Shown piece by piece: positions 1 to 6,909 of a stretch of 64,000 nt of DNA (the stretch's first letter is position 1; the number at the start of each line of letters is the position of its first letter). Both the position numbers and the translations under genes were made by a program. The notes beneath the pieces are model-generated. The model worked only from the letters and a program-made list of their open reading frames with translations, searched no databases and was not told the origin of the DNA. The DNA comes from Demequina mangrovi (GTDB lineage Bacteria > Actinomycetota > Actinomycetes > Actinomycetales > Demequinaceae), in NCBI RefSeq assembly GCF_000759715.1, contig NZ_BBLU01000005.1, positions 1-64,000 on the forward strand, in the 5' to 3' direction.

Positions 1-322
1 CCGGGGCGGAGGCCTGCGGCGCGTCCGCGCGCTGGGACGGGGGCGGCGGCGGGGGCGGAGGAACCGTCCCGGAGGGCTGCGGGGGCGTGGCGGGGGTGGG
101 GGACTGCCCGGTGCCAGGGGTCTCCTGGGGCGCGGCGGCCTCGCCCGGTGTCGCATCGGCCCCGTGCGCGCCGCCCAGGATGAGCGACGCAACGGACGGG
201 GCACCTGCAGCACGGGCGATGGAGACGCGGTCGGTATCGGGCGCAGAGGTGTCTGGGGACACGGTTGTAGCCGCTCGCTTTCTTGGCGCATCAGCGTCGA
301 TGGTGATAAGTGCTCCTATCAT
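1..322 (-). CDS. Hypothetical protein, N-terminal part only (runs off window)
   Basis: A reading frame on the minus strand stays open from an ATG at 322 to the window edge, about 107 codons. The product is rich in Ala, Pro, Ser and Thr and ends in a run of prolines, which suggests a disordered linker. I recognise no domain. The first codons include rare ATA, CTT and AGA, so the real start may be the in-frame GTG at 262. It is divergent from the CNNM operon. The plus strand here is also open, but its product is low in information and I prefer the minus frame. Confidence is modest because no family match is visible and the gene is truncated. Confidence 0.4.
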   Translation of the reverse strand, partial: MIGALITIDADAPRKRAATTVSPDTSAPDTDRVSIARAAGAPSVASLILGGAHGADATPGEAAAPQETPGTGQSPTPATPPQPSGTVPPPPPPPPSQRADAPQASAP

Positions 323-447
323 CGTCGGAACTTCGGGACTGGTGAAACCACCGGGCCGTCATTTGGGCAAACTTTTACGGCACCGACGGAAGACCCTGAC
401 GGTTCCCAGGGAGTACGCAGACTCTCGCCGAGGTCGCGGCGCCGCTG

Positions 448-453
448 TATCCT
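448..453 (+). promoter_or_regulatory. -10 box of the CNNM operon
   Basis: TATCCT lies 9 nt before an ATG at 463. Transcription would start only 2-4 nt before that ATG, so the mRNA is nearly leaderless and would begin with the short ORF described next. No convincing -35 box is seen. Confidence 0.45.
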
Positions 454-462
454 TGCGACACC

Positions 463-492
463 ATGGACCCTGACAGTTCCAGCCCCTCATGA
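463..492 (+). CDS. Nine-residue leader ORF coupled to the CNNM gene
   Basis: ATG at 463 opens the peptide MDPDSSSPS and stops at TGA 490-492. That stop overlaps the ATG (489) of the following CNNM gene as ATGA. The CNNM start has no Shine-Dalgarno sequence. A leaderless mini-ORF delivering ribosomes to the overlapping start would explain this. The overlap and the -10 spacing are seen in the sequence; the translational coupling is inferred. The alternative is that the CNNM gene uses another start and this small frame is chance. Confidence 0.4.
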   Translation: MDPDSSSPS

Positions 493-1784
493 CCGCCTGG
501 ATCCTCGTGGGCGTCGGCGTGCTCCTCACGCTCGGCACCGCGGTGTTCGTCGCCGCAGAGTTCTCCCTCGTCGCTCTCGACCCGTCGCACGTCGACGACG
601 GTCCGCGCGCGAGGCGCGTGCGCTCCGCGCTCCGGCACCTCTCGACGCAGCTCTCCGGCGCGCAGGTCGGCATCACCATCACCACCATCCTGCTCGGCTA
701 CACCGCGCAGCCCGCGCTGGTCGAGCTGCTCTCGGTGCCGCTGTCCTCGAGCGCGCTGTCGCGCGCCGCGGTCGCGGGGCTCGCGGGCACGCTCTCGCTG
801 GTGCTCGTCAACGCGTTCTCGATGATCGTGGGCGAGCTGGTGCCCAAGAACGTCGCGCTCGCGGACGCGATGCGGACCGCGCGGGTCGCCGCGCCCCTCA
901 ACATGGCCTTCACCACGGCGCTGCGCCCGGTCATCGCGACCCTCAACGCCGCCGCGAACGCGATCCTCCGGCTCATGGGGATCGAGCCGAAGGAGGAGCT
1001 CGCCGGCGGGCGCTCGCGCCAGGAGCTCGCGGCGCTGGTGAGCCGCAGCGCCGAGGCGGGCACGCTCGCGCCGGCGACCGCGCTGCTGCTCAAGAACTCC
1101 ATCGAGCTCGACGACCTCGCGGCCATCGACGTCATGACGGACCGCACGCGCCTCCACACGCTCGGGCGCGACGCGACCGCCTGGGACGTCATCGCCGCGT
1201 CGCGCGCCACGGGCCACTCCCGCTTCCCGATCGTGGGCGAGGGCACCGACGACATCGTCGGCATCGTCCACCTCCGCGCGGCGATCGCCGTGCCCGCGCA
1301 CCGCCGCGGCGAGGTGCCCGCGGGCGCGCTCATGGCCGATGCGCCGCGCATCCCGGAGACGATGCAGATGGGTCCGCTCCTCGTCGAGCTGCGCGGGCTC
1401 GGGTACCAGTGCGCGATCGTGGTCGACGAGTACGGCGGCACCGCCGGCTTCGTCACCCTCGAGGACGTGGTCGAGGAGCTCGTCGGCGACGTCGCGGACG
1501 AGCACGACCGTCGCCGCGCCGCGGTCCACCGCGCGCCCGGCGGCGCATGGATCGTGCCGGGCGACCTGCGACCCGACGAGGTCGAGGAGCGCACCGCCCT
1601 CGTCATCCCGGAGTCCCCGGCGTACGAGACCTTGGGAGGCTTCGTCATGGCCCGGCTGGGCCGCGTCGCCGCCGCCGGCGACGAGGTCGAGGCGCCCGGC
1701 GTGCGCGCACGCGTCGAACGCATGGAGGGTCGTCGCATCGACCGCGTCCGCCTCACCCCCGTCGCGACGGAGGAGCACGCATGA
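489..1784 (+). CDS. CNNM/CBS/CorC_HlyC membrane protein (hemolysin C-like, ion transport family)
   Basis: This 431-residue protein has the CNNM layout: three to four membrane helices in roughly the first 140 residues with the family motif VGELVPKN, then a pair of CBS domains (about 210-340), then a C-terminal CorC_HlyC domain (about 350-425) containing the conserved YETLGGFVM segment. CNNM proteins are Mg2+ (and related cation) transporters or regulators in the inner membrane; the label 'hemolysin' is historical. It overlaps the next gene, a second CNNM protein, by ATGA, so the two probably form a complex or work in sequence. The start at 489 has no ribosome binding site but overlaps the stop of a 9-codon leader ORF. 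Confidence 0.9.
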   Translation: MTAWILVGVGVLLTLGTAVFVAAEFSLVALDPSHVDDGPRARRVRSALRHLSTQLSGAQVGITITTILLGYTAQPALVELLSVPLSSSALSRAAVAGLAGTLSLVLVNAFSMIVGELVPKNVALADAMRTARVAAPLNMAFTTALRPVIATLNAAANAILRLMGIEPKEELAGGRSRQELAALVSRSAEAGTLAPATALLLKNSIELDDLAAIDVMTDRTRLHTLGRDATAWDVIAASRATGHSRFPIVGEGTDDIVGIVHLRAAIAVPAHRRGEVPAGALMADAPRIPETMQMGPLLVELRGLGYQCAIVVDEYGGTAGFVTLEDVVEELVGDVADEHDRRRAAVHRAPGGAWIVPGDLRPDEVEERTALVIPESPAYETLGGFVMARLGRVAAAGDEVEAPGVRARVERMEGRRIDRVRLTPVATEEHA

Positions 1785-2821
1785 GCCCCGGCATGACGCT
1801 CGCGATCATCGGGCTGCTGCTCGCCAACGCGTTCTTCGTGGGCGCCGAGTTCGCGATCATCTCCGCGCGCCGCAGCTCGATCGAGCCGCGCGCGGCCGAG
1901 GGGTCGCGCGCCGCCCGCACGGTGCTGTGGGCGATGGAGAACGTGTCGCTCATGCTCGCCACCGCGCAGCTGGGCATCACCGTGTGCTCGGTCGCGCTCG
2001 GCGTGGTCGCCGAGCCGGCGCTCGCGCACGCCCTCGAGCCGGTGCTCCACTCGCTCGGCCTGCCCGAGGGCAGCGCGCACGCGGTCGCCGTCGCGATCGC
2101 GCTGCTCGTGATCGTGGGCCTGCACGTCGTGGTGGGCGAGATGGTGCCCAAGAACGCCGCGGTGTCGAGCCCCGACCGCGCGGCCATGGTCTTCGGGCCC
2201 CCGCTCGTCGCGATCGCCCGCGTCGCCCGCCCCATCATCGGCGCGCTCAACTGGGTCGCCAACGGCATCGTGCGCCTGCTCGGCTTCGAGCCGAAGGACG
2301 AGGTCACCAGCGCGTTCACCGCGGACGAGGTGCAGAGCATCGTCGAGCGCTCCTCCGCCGAGGGGACCATCTCCGACCCGTCGGGGCTGCTCACCACGGC
2401 GATCGAGTTCTCGGAGCGGTCCGTGGGCGAGGTCATGGTGCCCGCCACGGGCGTCACCGCGGTCGAGCTCGGCGTCACGGTCGACGATCTCGAGCGCGTC
2501 GCGACCGACACCGGCTTCTCGCGGTTCCCCGTCACCGACGGGGGCGTCTACGTCGGCTACCTCCACATCAAGGACGGCCTGTTCGCGCGTCCGGGCGAGC
2601 GCGAGGAGCCCATCCAGGCGTGGCGCGTCCGCGACCTGCCGTCGGTCGGCTTCGATGCCGAGGTGGAGACCGCGCTGGCCCTCATGCGTCGCTCGGGCGC
2701 GCACGTGGCCGCGGTGGCGCAGGACGGCGCCACGGTCGGCGTCGTGTTCCTCGAGGACATCCTCGAGGAGCTGGTCGGGGAGGTGCGCGACTCCCTCGCG
2801 CGCCGCCAGCGGCAGCGATAA
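1781..2821 (+). CDS. CNNM/CBS membrane protein, short form without CorC_HlyC domain
   Basis: 346 residues. It shares the CNNM membrane domain of its upstream neighbour (helices in the first 140 residues, motif VVGEMVPKN) and a CBS pair (about 200-335), but ends just after the second CBS domain, so the C-terminal CorC_HlyC domain present in the neighbour is absent. The start ATG at 1781 overlaps the previous stop and has AGGAG 6 nt upstream. Tandem CNNM pairs in which one member lacks the last domain are common in actinobacteria. Likely role: divalent cation homeostasis at the cytoplasmic membrane, probably together with the first protein. Confidence 0.88.
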   Translation: MSPGMTLAIIGLLLANAFFVGAEFAIISARRSSIEPRAAEGSRAARTVLWAMENVSLMLATAQLGITVCSVALGVVAEPALAHALEPVLHSLGLPEGSAHAVAVAIALLVIVGLHVVVGEMVPKNAAVSSPDRAAMVFGPPLVAIARVARPIIGALNWVANGIVRLLGFEPKDEVTSAFTADEVQSIVERSSAEGTISDPSGLLTTAIEFSERSVGEVMVPATGVTAVELGVTVDDLERVATDTGFSRFPVTDGGVYVGYLHIKDGLFARPGEREEPIQAWRVRDLPSVGFDAEVETALALMRRSGAHVAAVAQDGATVGVVFLEDILEELVGEVRDSLARRQRQR

Positions 2822-2839
2822 CGACGTTGTGCGATCGCC

Positions 2840-2857
2840 CATCTACCAGGGTAGATG
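2840..2857 (+). terminator. Small hairpin after the CNNM operon
   Basis: CATCTACC and GGTAGATG form a perfect 8-bp inverted repeat 19 nt after the CNNM stop, with no T-tract. It may end or protect the operon transcript; the evidence is the inverted repeat alone. Confidence 0.35.
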
Positions 2858-2899
2858 CCGCTTGACGTAACGGTGTGATGCACCTCGCAGAAGCGGGGC

Positions 2900-2928
2900 T
2901 TGGAATGACCGTTACCGTTTGGTAATAA
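2900..2928 (+). promoter_or_regulatory. vanY-type peptidase promoter overlapped by an inverted repeat (operator candidate)
   Basis: TTGGAA (2900-2905) and TAATAA (2923-2928) are separated by 17 nt, a good sigma-A spacing. An inverted repeat GTTACC-GTTT-GGTAAT (2911-2926) fills the second half of the spacer and runs into the -10 box. A further GTAACGGT at 2867-2874 is the complement of ACCGTTAC at 2908-2915. Sites built of GTAAC half-sites in front of peptidoglycan hydrolase genes recall MtrA-type response regulators in actinobacteria; the regulator is my inference, the promoter and repeats are seen. Confidence 0.6.
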
Positions 2929-2956
2929 TTGACTCGGCCCCCCGGCTGAGAACGCT

Positions 2957-2994
2957 CTCCCGGGGTGCTGTCCTATCCGACACGACCCCGGGAG
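2957..2994 (+). promoter_or_regulatory. Leader hairpin covering the ribosome binding site of the vanY-type gene
   Basis: CTCCCGGGGT (2957-2966) and ACCCCGGGAG (2985-2994) form a perfect 10-bp stem in the leader. Inside the 18-nt loop TGTC (2969-2972) can pair with GACA (2979-2982). The right arm contains the Shine-Dalgarno GGGAG (2990-2994), 3 nt before the ATG at 2998, so folding should hide the ribosome binding site. This could be a thermosensor, a protein-bound operator or a switch; the ligand is unknown. Confidence 0.65.
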
Positions 2995-2997
2995 CAC

Positions 2998-3792
2998 ATG
3001 GTGAGCATGCGCGGCGCACTCCACGCACCGCGCTCGACGCACCGCTCCCGCAAAGAGCGTCGGATCGAGCGCACGCAGGAGATCCAGGTGCGCACCAGCA
3101 AGCGACGCCAGCGCGTGCTCACGCGCGGCGGCGTGCTCTTCGGCTTCCTCGCCGCGATGGTCGTCTACCCCGTGATGGGCACCATCGCGCCGTACGCGAA
3201 CGCCGCCGAGCAGATCCCCGGCGTGGTCAAGGGCGAGTCGCCCACCACGGCGACGGCGATCCTCGGCGCGGCGCCCCAGTTCGAGTCGTCGGACCTCCCG
3301 CTGCCGTCGGTCGACGAGCAGGCGGGGGCGATCCTCACCTCCGCGGACGTGCCGGTGGCGTCGAACCTGCTGCCGGACTGCGATCCCGACTACGACCCCG
3401 ACATGTCGAACGGGCGCCTCTCGAGCGACCAGCTCTGCGACCTGTGGGTCGCGGGCGAGTCGATGCGTCCCGATGCGGCGCTCGCCCTTGCCGCGCTCAA
3501 CGAGCGCTTCCGCGCTCAGTTCGGCACCGACATCTGCATCGCCGACACCTACCGCGACATCTACAGCCAGTACGCGACCAAGGCCTCGCGCGGGTATCTC
3601 GCGGCGACGCCGGGCACGTCGATGCACGGCCTCGGCCTCGCGGTCGACCTGTGCCGCTCGCACGCCTCGGGCGTCTACTTCTCGTGGCTGTCGATCAACG
3701 CCGGCAACTACGGCTTCATGAACCCCGACTGGGCGAAGACGAGCAAGTACGAGCCCTGGCACTGGGAGTACCAGACGCAGGACCAGTACTGA
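2998..3792 (+). CDS. D-alanyl-D-alanine carboxypeptidase, VanY family (peptidase M15B)
   Basis: 264 residues. A basic N-terminus (about 1-40) is followed by one membrane helix or uncleaved signal (about 42-62), a linker, and an M15B peptidase domain (about 130-264). The zinc motif SMHGLGLAVD and the late motif EPWHWE are both intact, supplying the His, Asp and His ligands. It probably trims the D-Ala from peptidoglycan stem peptides outside the membrane. I chose the ATG at 2998 because GGGAG lies just upstream; an in-frame GTG at 2965 lies inside the leader hairpin and is less likely. The gene stands alone, with its own promoter, an operator-like repeat and a structured leader. Confidence 0.87.
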   Translation: MVSMRGALHAPRSTHRSRKERRIERTQEIQVRTSKRRQRVLTRGGVLFGFLAAMVVYPVMGTIAPYANAAEQIPGVVKGESPTTATAILGAAPQFESSDLPLPSVDEQAGAILTSADVPVASNLLPDCDPDYDPDMSNGRLSSDQLCDLWVAGESMRPDAALALAALNERFRAQFGTDICIADTYRDIYSQYATKASRGYLAATPGTSMHGLGLAVDLCRSHASGVYFSWLSINAGNYGFMNPDWAKTSKYEPWHWEYQTQDQY

Positions 3793-3810
3793 GCCGTCCC
3801 GCTCACGTGA

Positions 3811-3838
3811 ACGCCCGCGCGCTTCCGGCCGCGGGCGT
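3811..3838 (+). terminator. Terminator hairpin after the vanY-type gene
   Basis: ACGCCCGCG and CGCGGGCGT form a perfect 9-bp stem with a 10-nt loop, 18 nt after the stop codon. There is no T-tract beyond the stem, as is usual for terminators in very GC-rich actinobacteria. Confidence 0.55.
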
Positions 3839-3911
3839 CGTCATGTCCGCGGCGGCATCCGCGGTGTAGGACTGGAGGGGACGGAGCCGTCCACCGTCCC
3901 AGGAGGAGCCC

Positions 3912-5000
3912 GTGATCATCGGGGTCCCGGCGGAGACCAAGCCGGGCGAGACGCGCATCGGTCTCGCGCCCGCGGGGGTCCATGCGCTCGTCGCGCGCGG
4001 TCACGCCGTGGCGGTCGAGGCCGGCGCGGGCCGGCGGGCGGGCATCGGGGACGATGCGCTGCGCGAGGCGGGCGCAAGCCTCGTCGATGCGGACGAGGCC
4101 TGGGGCGCGGACCTGGTCGTCAAGGTCAAGGAGCCGCAGTCCGGCGAGCTGCGACGGCTCGGACCCGGCATGCTCTTCACGTTCCTCCACCTCGCCGCCG
4201 ACCCCGCGCTGGCGGACGCGCTGTGCGCGGCCCGCACCACGGCCGTCTCGTACGACACCGTCCGGCTGGACGACGGCACGCTGCCGCTCCTCGCACCGAT
4301 GAGCGAGATCGCCGGGAGGCTGTCGGTCCTCGCGGGCGCGCATCACCTGCTGAGCCCTTACGGCGGTCGCGGGGTGCTGCTCGGCGGCGTTCCCGGGGTG
4401 CCCGGTGCGCGGGTGGTGGTGATCGGGGCAGGGGTCGCGGGCGCGCAGGCGGTCGCGCAGGCCGTGGGGCTGGGCGCGGACGTCACCGTGCTCGACGTCT
4501 CGCTGCCGGCGCTGCGCCGGCTCGACGCGCGTCACGGCGGGCGCATCCGGACCATGACGTCGACCGGCTACGCGGTGGCCGAGGCGGTGGCGGGCGCGGA
4601 CCTCGTCATCGGCGCCGTGCTGGTGCCCGGGCGCGAGGCGCCGCGCGTGGTGACGCGCGCCATGGTGGACTCGATGGCGTCCGGCGGCGTGCTGGTCGAC
4701 ATCGCGATCGACCAGGGCGGGTGCATCGAGGGCTCCGTGCCGACCACGCACGACGACCCGGTGCGCGCGGTCGGCGACGCGCTCGTGTACTCGGTGGCGA
4801 ACATGCCCGCGGCGGTCGGCGTCACGGCCACGCTCGCGCTGACCCAGGCGACGCTGCCGTACGTGCTCCGCCTCGCCGATGCGGGCGCGGCCGCCTTCGA
4901 CGCGGACCCGGCGCTGGCGCACGGCGTGAACGTGCGGGACGGGCGCATCGTCCACCCGGCGGTCGCCCAGGCGCTCGGGGCGGTGCGCGGCGACGCCTAG
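3912..5000 (+). CDS. ald: Alanine dehydrogenase
   Basis: 362 residues, close to the family's usual 370. It converts L-alanine and NAD+ to pyruvate, ammonia and NADH, or the reverse, in the cytoplasm. Visible features are the N-terminal MIIGVPAETKPGE, the substrate-binding Lys in VKVKEP, the catalytic His in FTFLHLA, the Rossmann loop GAGVAGAQAV (about 173-182), and the Asp in IDQGGCIEGS. The GTG start at 3912 has AGGAGG 5 nt upstream. Its TAG stop is part of the -10 box (TAGGCT) of the next gene, so the two transcription units are packed end to end. A role in alanine use or redox balance at low oxygen is known for the family but is not shown by this context. Confidence 0.93.
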   Translation: MIIGVPAETKPGETRIGLAPAGVHALVARGHAVAVEAGAGRRAGIGDDALREAGASLVDADEAWGADLVVKVKEPQSGELRRLGPGMLFTFLHLAADPALADALCAARTTAVSYDTVRLDDGTLPLLAPMSEIAGRLSVLAGAHHLLSPYGGRGVLLGGVPGVPGARVVVIGAGVAGAQAVAQAVGLGADVTVLDVSLPALRRLDARHGGRIRTMTSTGYAVAEAVAGADLVIGAVLVPGREAPRVVTRAMVDSMASGGVLVDIAIDQGGCIEGSVPTTHDDPVRAVGDALVYSVANMPAAVGVTATLALTQATLPYVLRLADAGAAAFDADPALAHGVNVRDGRIVHPAVAQALGAVRGDA

Positions 5001-5003
5001 GCT
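4998..5003 (+). promoter_or_regulatory. -10 box for a leaderless transcript (gene at 5010)
   Basis: TAGGCT sits exactly 6 nt before the ATG at 5010, so transcription should begin at or next to the start codon. Its first three bases are the stop codon of ald. Confidence 0.6.
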
Positions 5004-5009
5004 GAGCCC

Positions 5010-5501
5010 ATGTCCGAGACCCCCGACGGCGAGACCGCGCCGCGCACCTGGCTTCCGCTCGTCGTCGCGCTGAGCATCGCGGCGGTCATGGTGATCGGCG
5101 CGTTCGTGGCGGCGGGCCTGCGGTCGGGCATGAGCGCGGCGAAGGCGGCCGGAGTCGAGGCCTGCGAGGCGGCCTACGCCGCGACCGGGGAGGGCGGGCA
5201 GCCCGCCGCGATCGTGGGCGGCGACGTCTACGGCGCGGGGGAGTGGCGCGACCTGCGGGAGCTGCTGCTCGAGCAGGGCGTGATCGACGACGCCGACGTG
5301 CCCACGGACGATGCCGAGGCGCGCGACGCCGAGGCCGCGTCGCTCGCGTCGGCGGGGACCGATCGCATCACGGTGGTGTGGTGGCTCGACTCGGACGCGC
5401 ACCTCGCGTGCACGGTGGACGTCACGGGCGAGACGGCCGACGTCGAGACCGTGGTGCTGCGGTCGCTCGAGTCGCTCGCCACGCCCGGGTCGCCCGCCTG
5501 A
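5010..5501 (+). CDS. Hypothetical membrane-anchored protein
   Basis: 163 residues with one hydrophobic helix near the N-terminus (about 15-36, PLVVALSIAAVMVIGAFVAA) and an acidic extracytoplasmic part containing two cysteines, one in VEACEAAYA and one in HLACTVDV, that could form a disulfide. I recognise no family. There is no Shine-Dalgarno sequence; a TAGGCT box ends 6 nt before the start, so the mRNA is probably leaderless. It converges on the SDR gene downstream, with only 3 nt between the stop codons. Confidence 0.75.
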   Translation: MSETPDGETAPRTWLPLVVALSIAAVMVIGAFVAAGLRSGMSAAKAAGVEACEAAYAATGEGGQPAAIVGGDVYGAGEWRDLRELLLEQGVIDDADVPTDDAEARDAEAASLASAGTDRITVVWWLDSDAHLACTVDVTGETADVETVVLRSLESLATPGSPA

Positions 5502-5504
5502 GCG

Positions 5505-6173
5505 CTACTCCCGCCCGTCCTCGAGCGGGATGAGCATCGTCCGGAAGGCGCCGGGCGCCGCCTGGATCTCCCAGATCCGCTCCGCGACCTCCTCGAGCGT
5601 GTAGCGGAGCTTCGGGATCGCGCCGGGGATGACCAGCTGGACCACGCGGACGCCCTCTCCCGCGAGCGACTCGTGCAGCATCTCGCCGTAGGCGCTCTCG
5701 GCGGGGAACGCGACCGACGTCCCGGCGAAGCCCGCGCGCGCCTGCGCCGAGGTGCCGCCGTTGATGAGCACGATGCTGCCGTCGCCGGCCTCGCGCATGG
5801 CGGGCAGGACGGCGCGCGCCGCGTGGATCAGCCCGAGCGCGGAGAACCGCAGCGCCTCGAGCGCCAGCTCCGGGGTGAGGTCCAGCACCGGGTGGAGGTA
5901 GTCGCGGGACGGCAGCGGGCTGTACTGGAGCGCGGCCACCGGGCCGAGGTCCGCCGCGGCCCGCGCGAGCGCGGCCTCGAGGCCCGCGCCGTCGCGGACG
6001 TCCGCGGCGTAGCCGCGCGCGGTCAGGCCCTCGCGCTCGAGGTCGGCGGCGAGGGCGTCGAGCCTGGCCTGGTCGCGTGAGATCAGCGCGATCGCGAACC
6101 CCTCGCGGCCGAACCTGCGGGCGACGGCGGCTCCCAGACCGGGACCGGCGCCGACGATGGCGAGAGTGGGCAT
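5505..6173 (-). CDS. SDR-family oxidoreductase with a degenerate active site
   Basis: 222 residues with a Rossmann fold of the short-chain dehydrogenase type: GAGPGLGAAVARRFG at residues 8-22 binds NAD(P), SRD follows strand 2, and AADVRD marks the adenine pocket. The catalytic Ser is plausible in INGGTSA and the Tyr in ESAYGEML, but the Lys expected four residues after that Tyr (YxxxK) is absent. It may therefore be a weak enzyme, an enzyme with altered chemistry, or a binding protein. The ATG at 6173 has AAGGAG 5 nt upstream, and a TAGGGT -10 box lies at 6207-6212 on the same strand. Substrate unknown. Confidence 0.8.
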   Translation of the reverse strand: MPTLAIVGAGPGLGAAVARRFGREGFAIALISRDQARLDALAADLEREGLTARGYAADVRDGAGLEAALARAAADLGPVAALQYSPLPSRDYLHPVLDLTPELALEALRFSALGLIHAARAVLPAMREAGDGSIVLINGGTSAQARAGFAGTSVAFPAESAYGEMLHESLAGEGVRVVQLVIPGAIPKLRYTLEEVAERIWEIQAAPGAFRTMLIPLEDGRE

Positions 6174-6254
6174 GGGCGCTCCTTCGCGTCGATGGGGTCT
6201 CGCCCGACCCTAGCGCGCGCGGCGGCCACGGCGTCGGGCGCCCGGACACGACGA

Positions 6255-6278
6255 AGGCCCGGTGCATGCACCGGGCCT
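6255..6278 (-). terminator. Terminator of tRNA-Arg
   Basis: A perfect 24-nt palindrome (12-bp arms, centre TGCATGCA) lies 12 nt downstream of the tRNA 3' end. On the tRNA strand it is followed by TTCGTC. It separates the tRNA unit from the SDR gene. Confidence 0.7.
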
Positions 6279-6289
6279 CGAACGAGAAG

Positions 6290-6362
6290 CGCCCCCGACA
6301 GGAATCGAACCTGCGACCTACGGTACCGGAAACCGGCGCTCTATCCGCTGAGCTACGGGGGC
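6290..6362 (-). tRNA. tRNA-Arg (anticodon CCG)
   Basis: The minus strand folds into a full cloverleaf: acceptor arm GCCCCCG/CGGGGGC, D-arm GCTC/GAGC, an anticodon loop TTCCGGT with anticodon CCG, a 5-nt variable loop, and a T-arm with TTCGAAT. The discriminator base is G, and CCA is not encoded. The first anticodon-stem pair (27-43) is a C-T mismatch. It reads CGG, a frequent codon in this GC-rich genome. argS, whose product charges this tRNA, lies 0.5 kb away on the other strand. Confidence 0.95.
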
Positions 6363-6474
6363 CCGCCCGGACTGGCCGGGCCGAATGAGGATATCAGCAG
6401 CGCACGCCGCCCTGAACCCAGGCGGGAGCCGCCGCGTCCCTCGGCTTCGAGGCGACCGCGTGGGATGCTGAGGC

Positions 6475-6828
6475 GTGCGCATCGTCTCCGGCCTCGCGAC
6501 GGCCCTCCTCGCCCTGTCCCTGGCGGCGTGCGAGTCCCGCGGCGACGACGTCCGGGAGGCCCGCGAGGCCGATGCGATCGGGACGGTGACCAGCGTCGAG
6601 GGCGACGGCGACACGGTCGCGCTCGGCTTCGCGCCCGACCCCGGCTACGAGTACTTCGAGGGCACGGTCTTCGAGTTCGCCGACCACGGCACGCTCGCGA
6701 CCGCCGACGGCGAGGCGGCGACCGCCGCGGACGTCGCCGTCGGGGACCACCTCGAGGTGTGGGTCGAGATGTGCGCGGAGTCCTTCCCCGTCCAGTGCCC
6801 CGACCCGATCGGGCGGCTGGGCGAGTAG
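6475..6828 (+). CDS. Small putative lipoprotein
   Basis: 117 residues. The N-terminus has a short positive start, a hydrophobic stretch and the lipobox LAAC at about residues 16-19, so the mature protein would be lipid-anchored at Cys19 on the outer face of the membrane. The mature part is small and acidic, with two further cysteines (MCAESFPVQCP) that could form a disulfide. No family is recognised. The GTG start is the one that gives a correct signal sequence; no ribosome binding site is seen, and a weak GATGCT 5 nt upstream hints at leaderless expression. Confidence 0.75.
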   Translation: MRIVSGLATALLALSLAACESRGDDVREAREADAIGTVTSVEGDGDTVALGFAPDPGYEYFEGTVFEFADHGTLATADGEAATAADVAVGDHLEVWVEMCAESFPVQCPDPIGRLGE

Positions 6829-6897
6829 CGGAAGGACGTCGCGCCGCGGTCGCGGGAGGCGGGCCTTCCGCGCGCGTGAAGGGCTCTCGCGCGCGCC

Positions 6898-6903
6898 TAG
6901 AAT
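6898..6903 (+). promoter_or_regulatory. -10 box for leaderless argS
   Basis: TAGAAT lies exactly 6 nt before the GTG start of argS at 6910, and there is no Shine-Dalgarno sequence in between. Confidence 0.65.
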
Positions 6904-6909
6904 GGCCTG

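Noticed and set aside
87-473. A 128-codon open frame at the left edge on the plus strand
   Set aside because: Low-complexity product, no ribosome binding site, and it crosses the likely CNNM promoter; the minus-strand frame looks slightly better.
2930-2998. A c-di-AMP (ydaO-type) riboswitch before the VanY-type gene
   Set aside because: The leader from the likely start site is only about 60 nt, too short for that fold, and I do not see its conserved blocks.
6255-6278. The perfect palindrome as a regulator binding site for the SDR gene
   Set aside because: It lies 3' of the tRNA at the right distance for a terminator, and the SDR gene has its own -10 box at 6207-6212, nearer its start.
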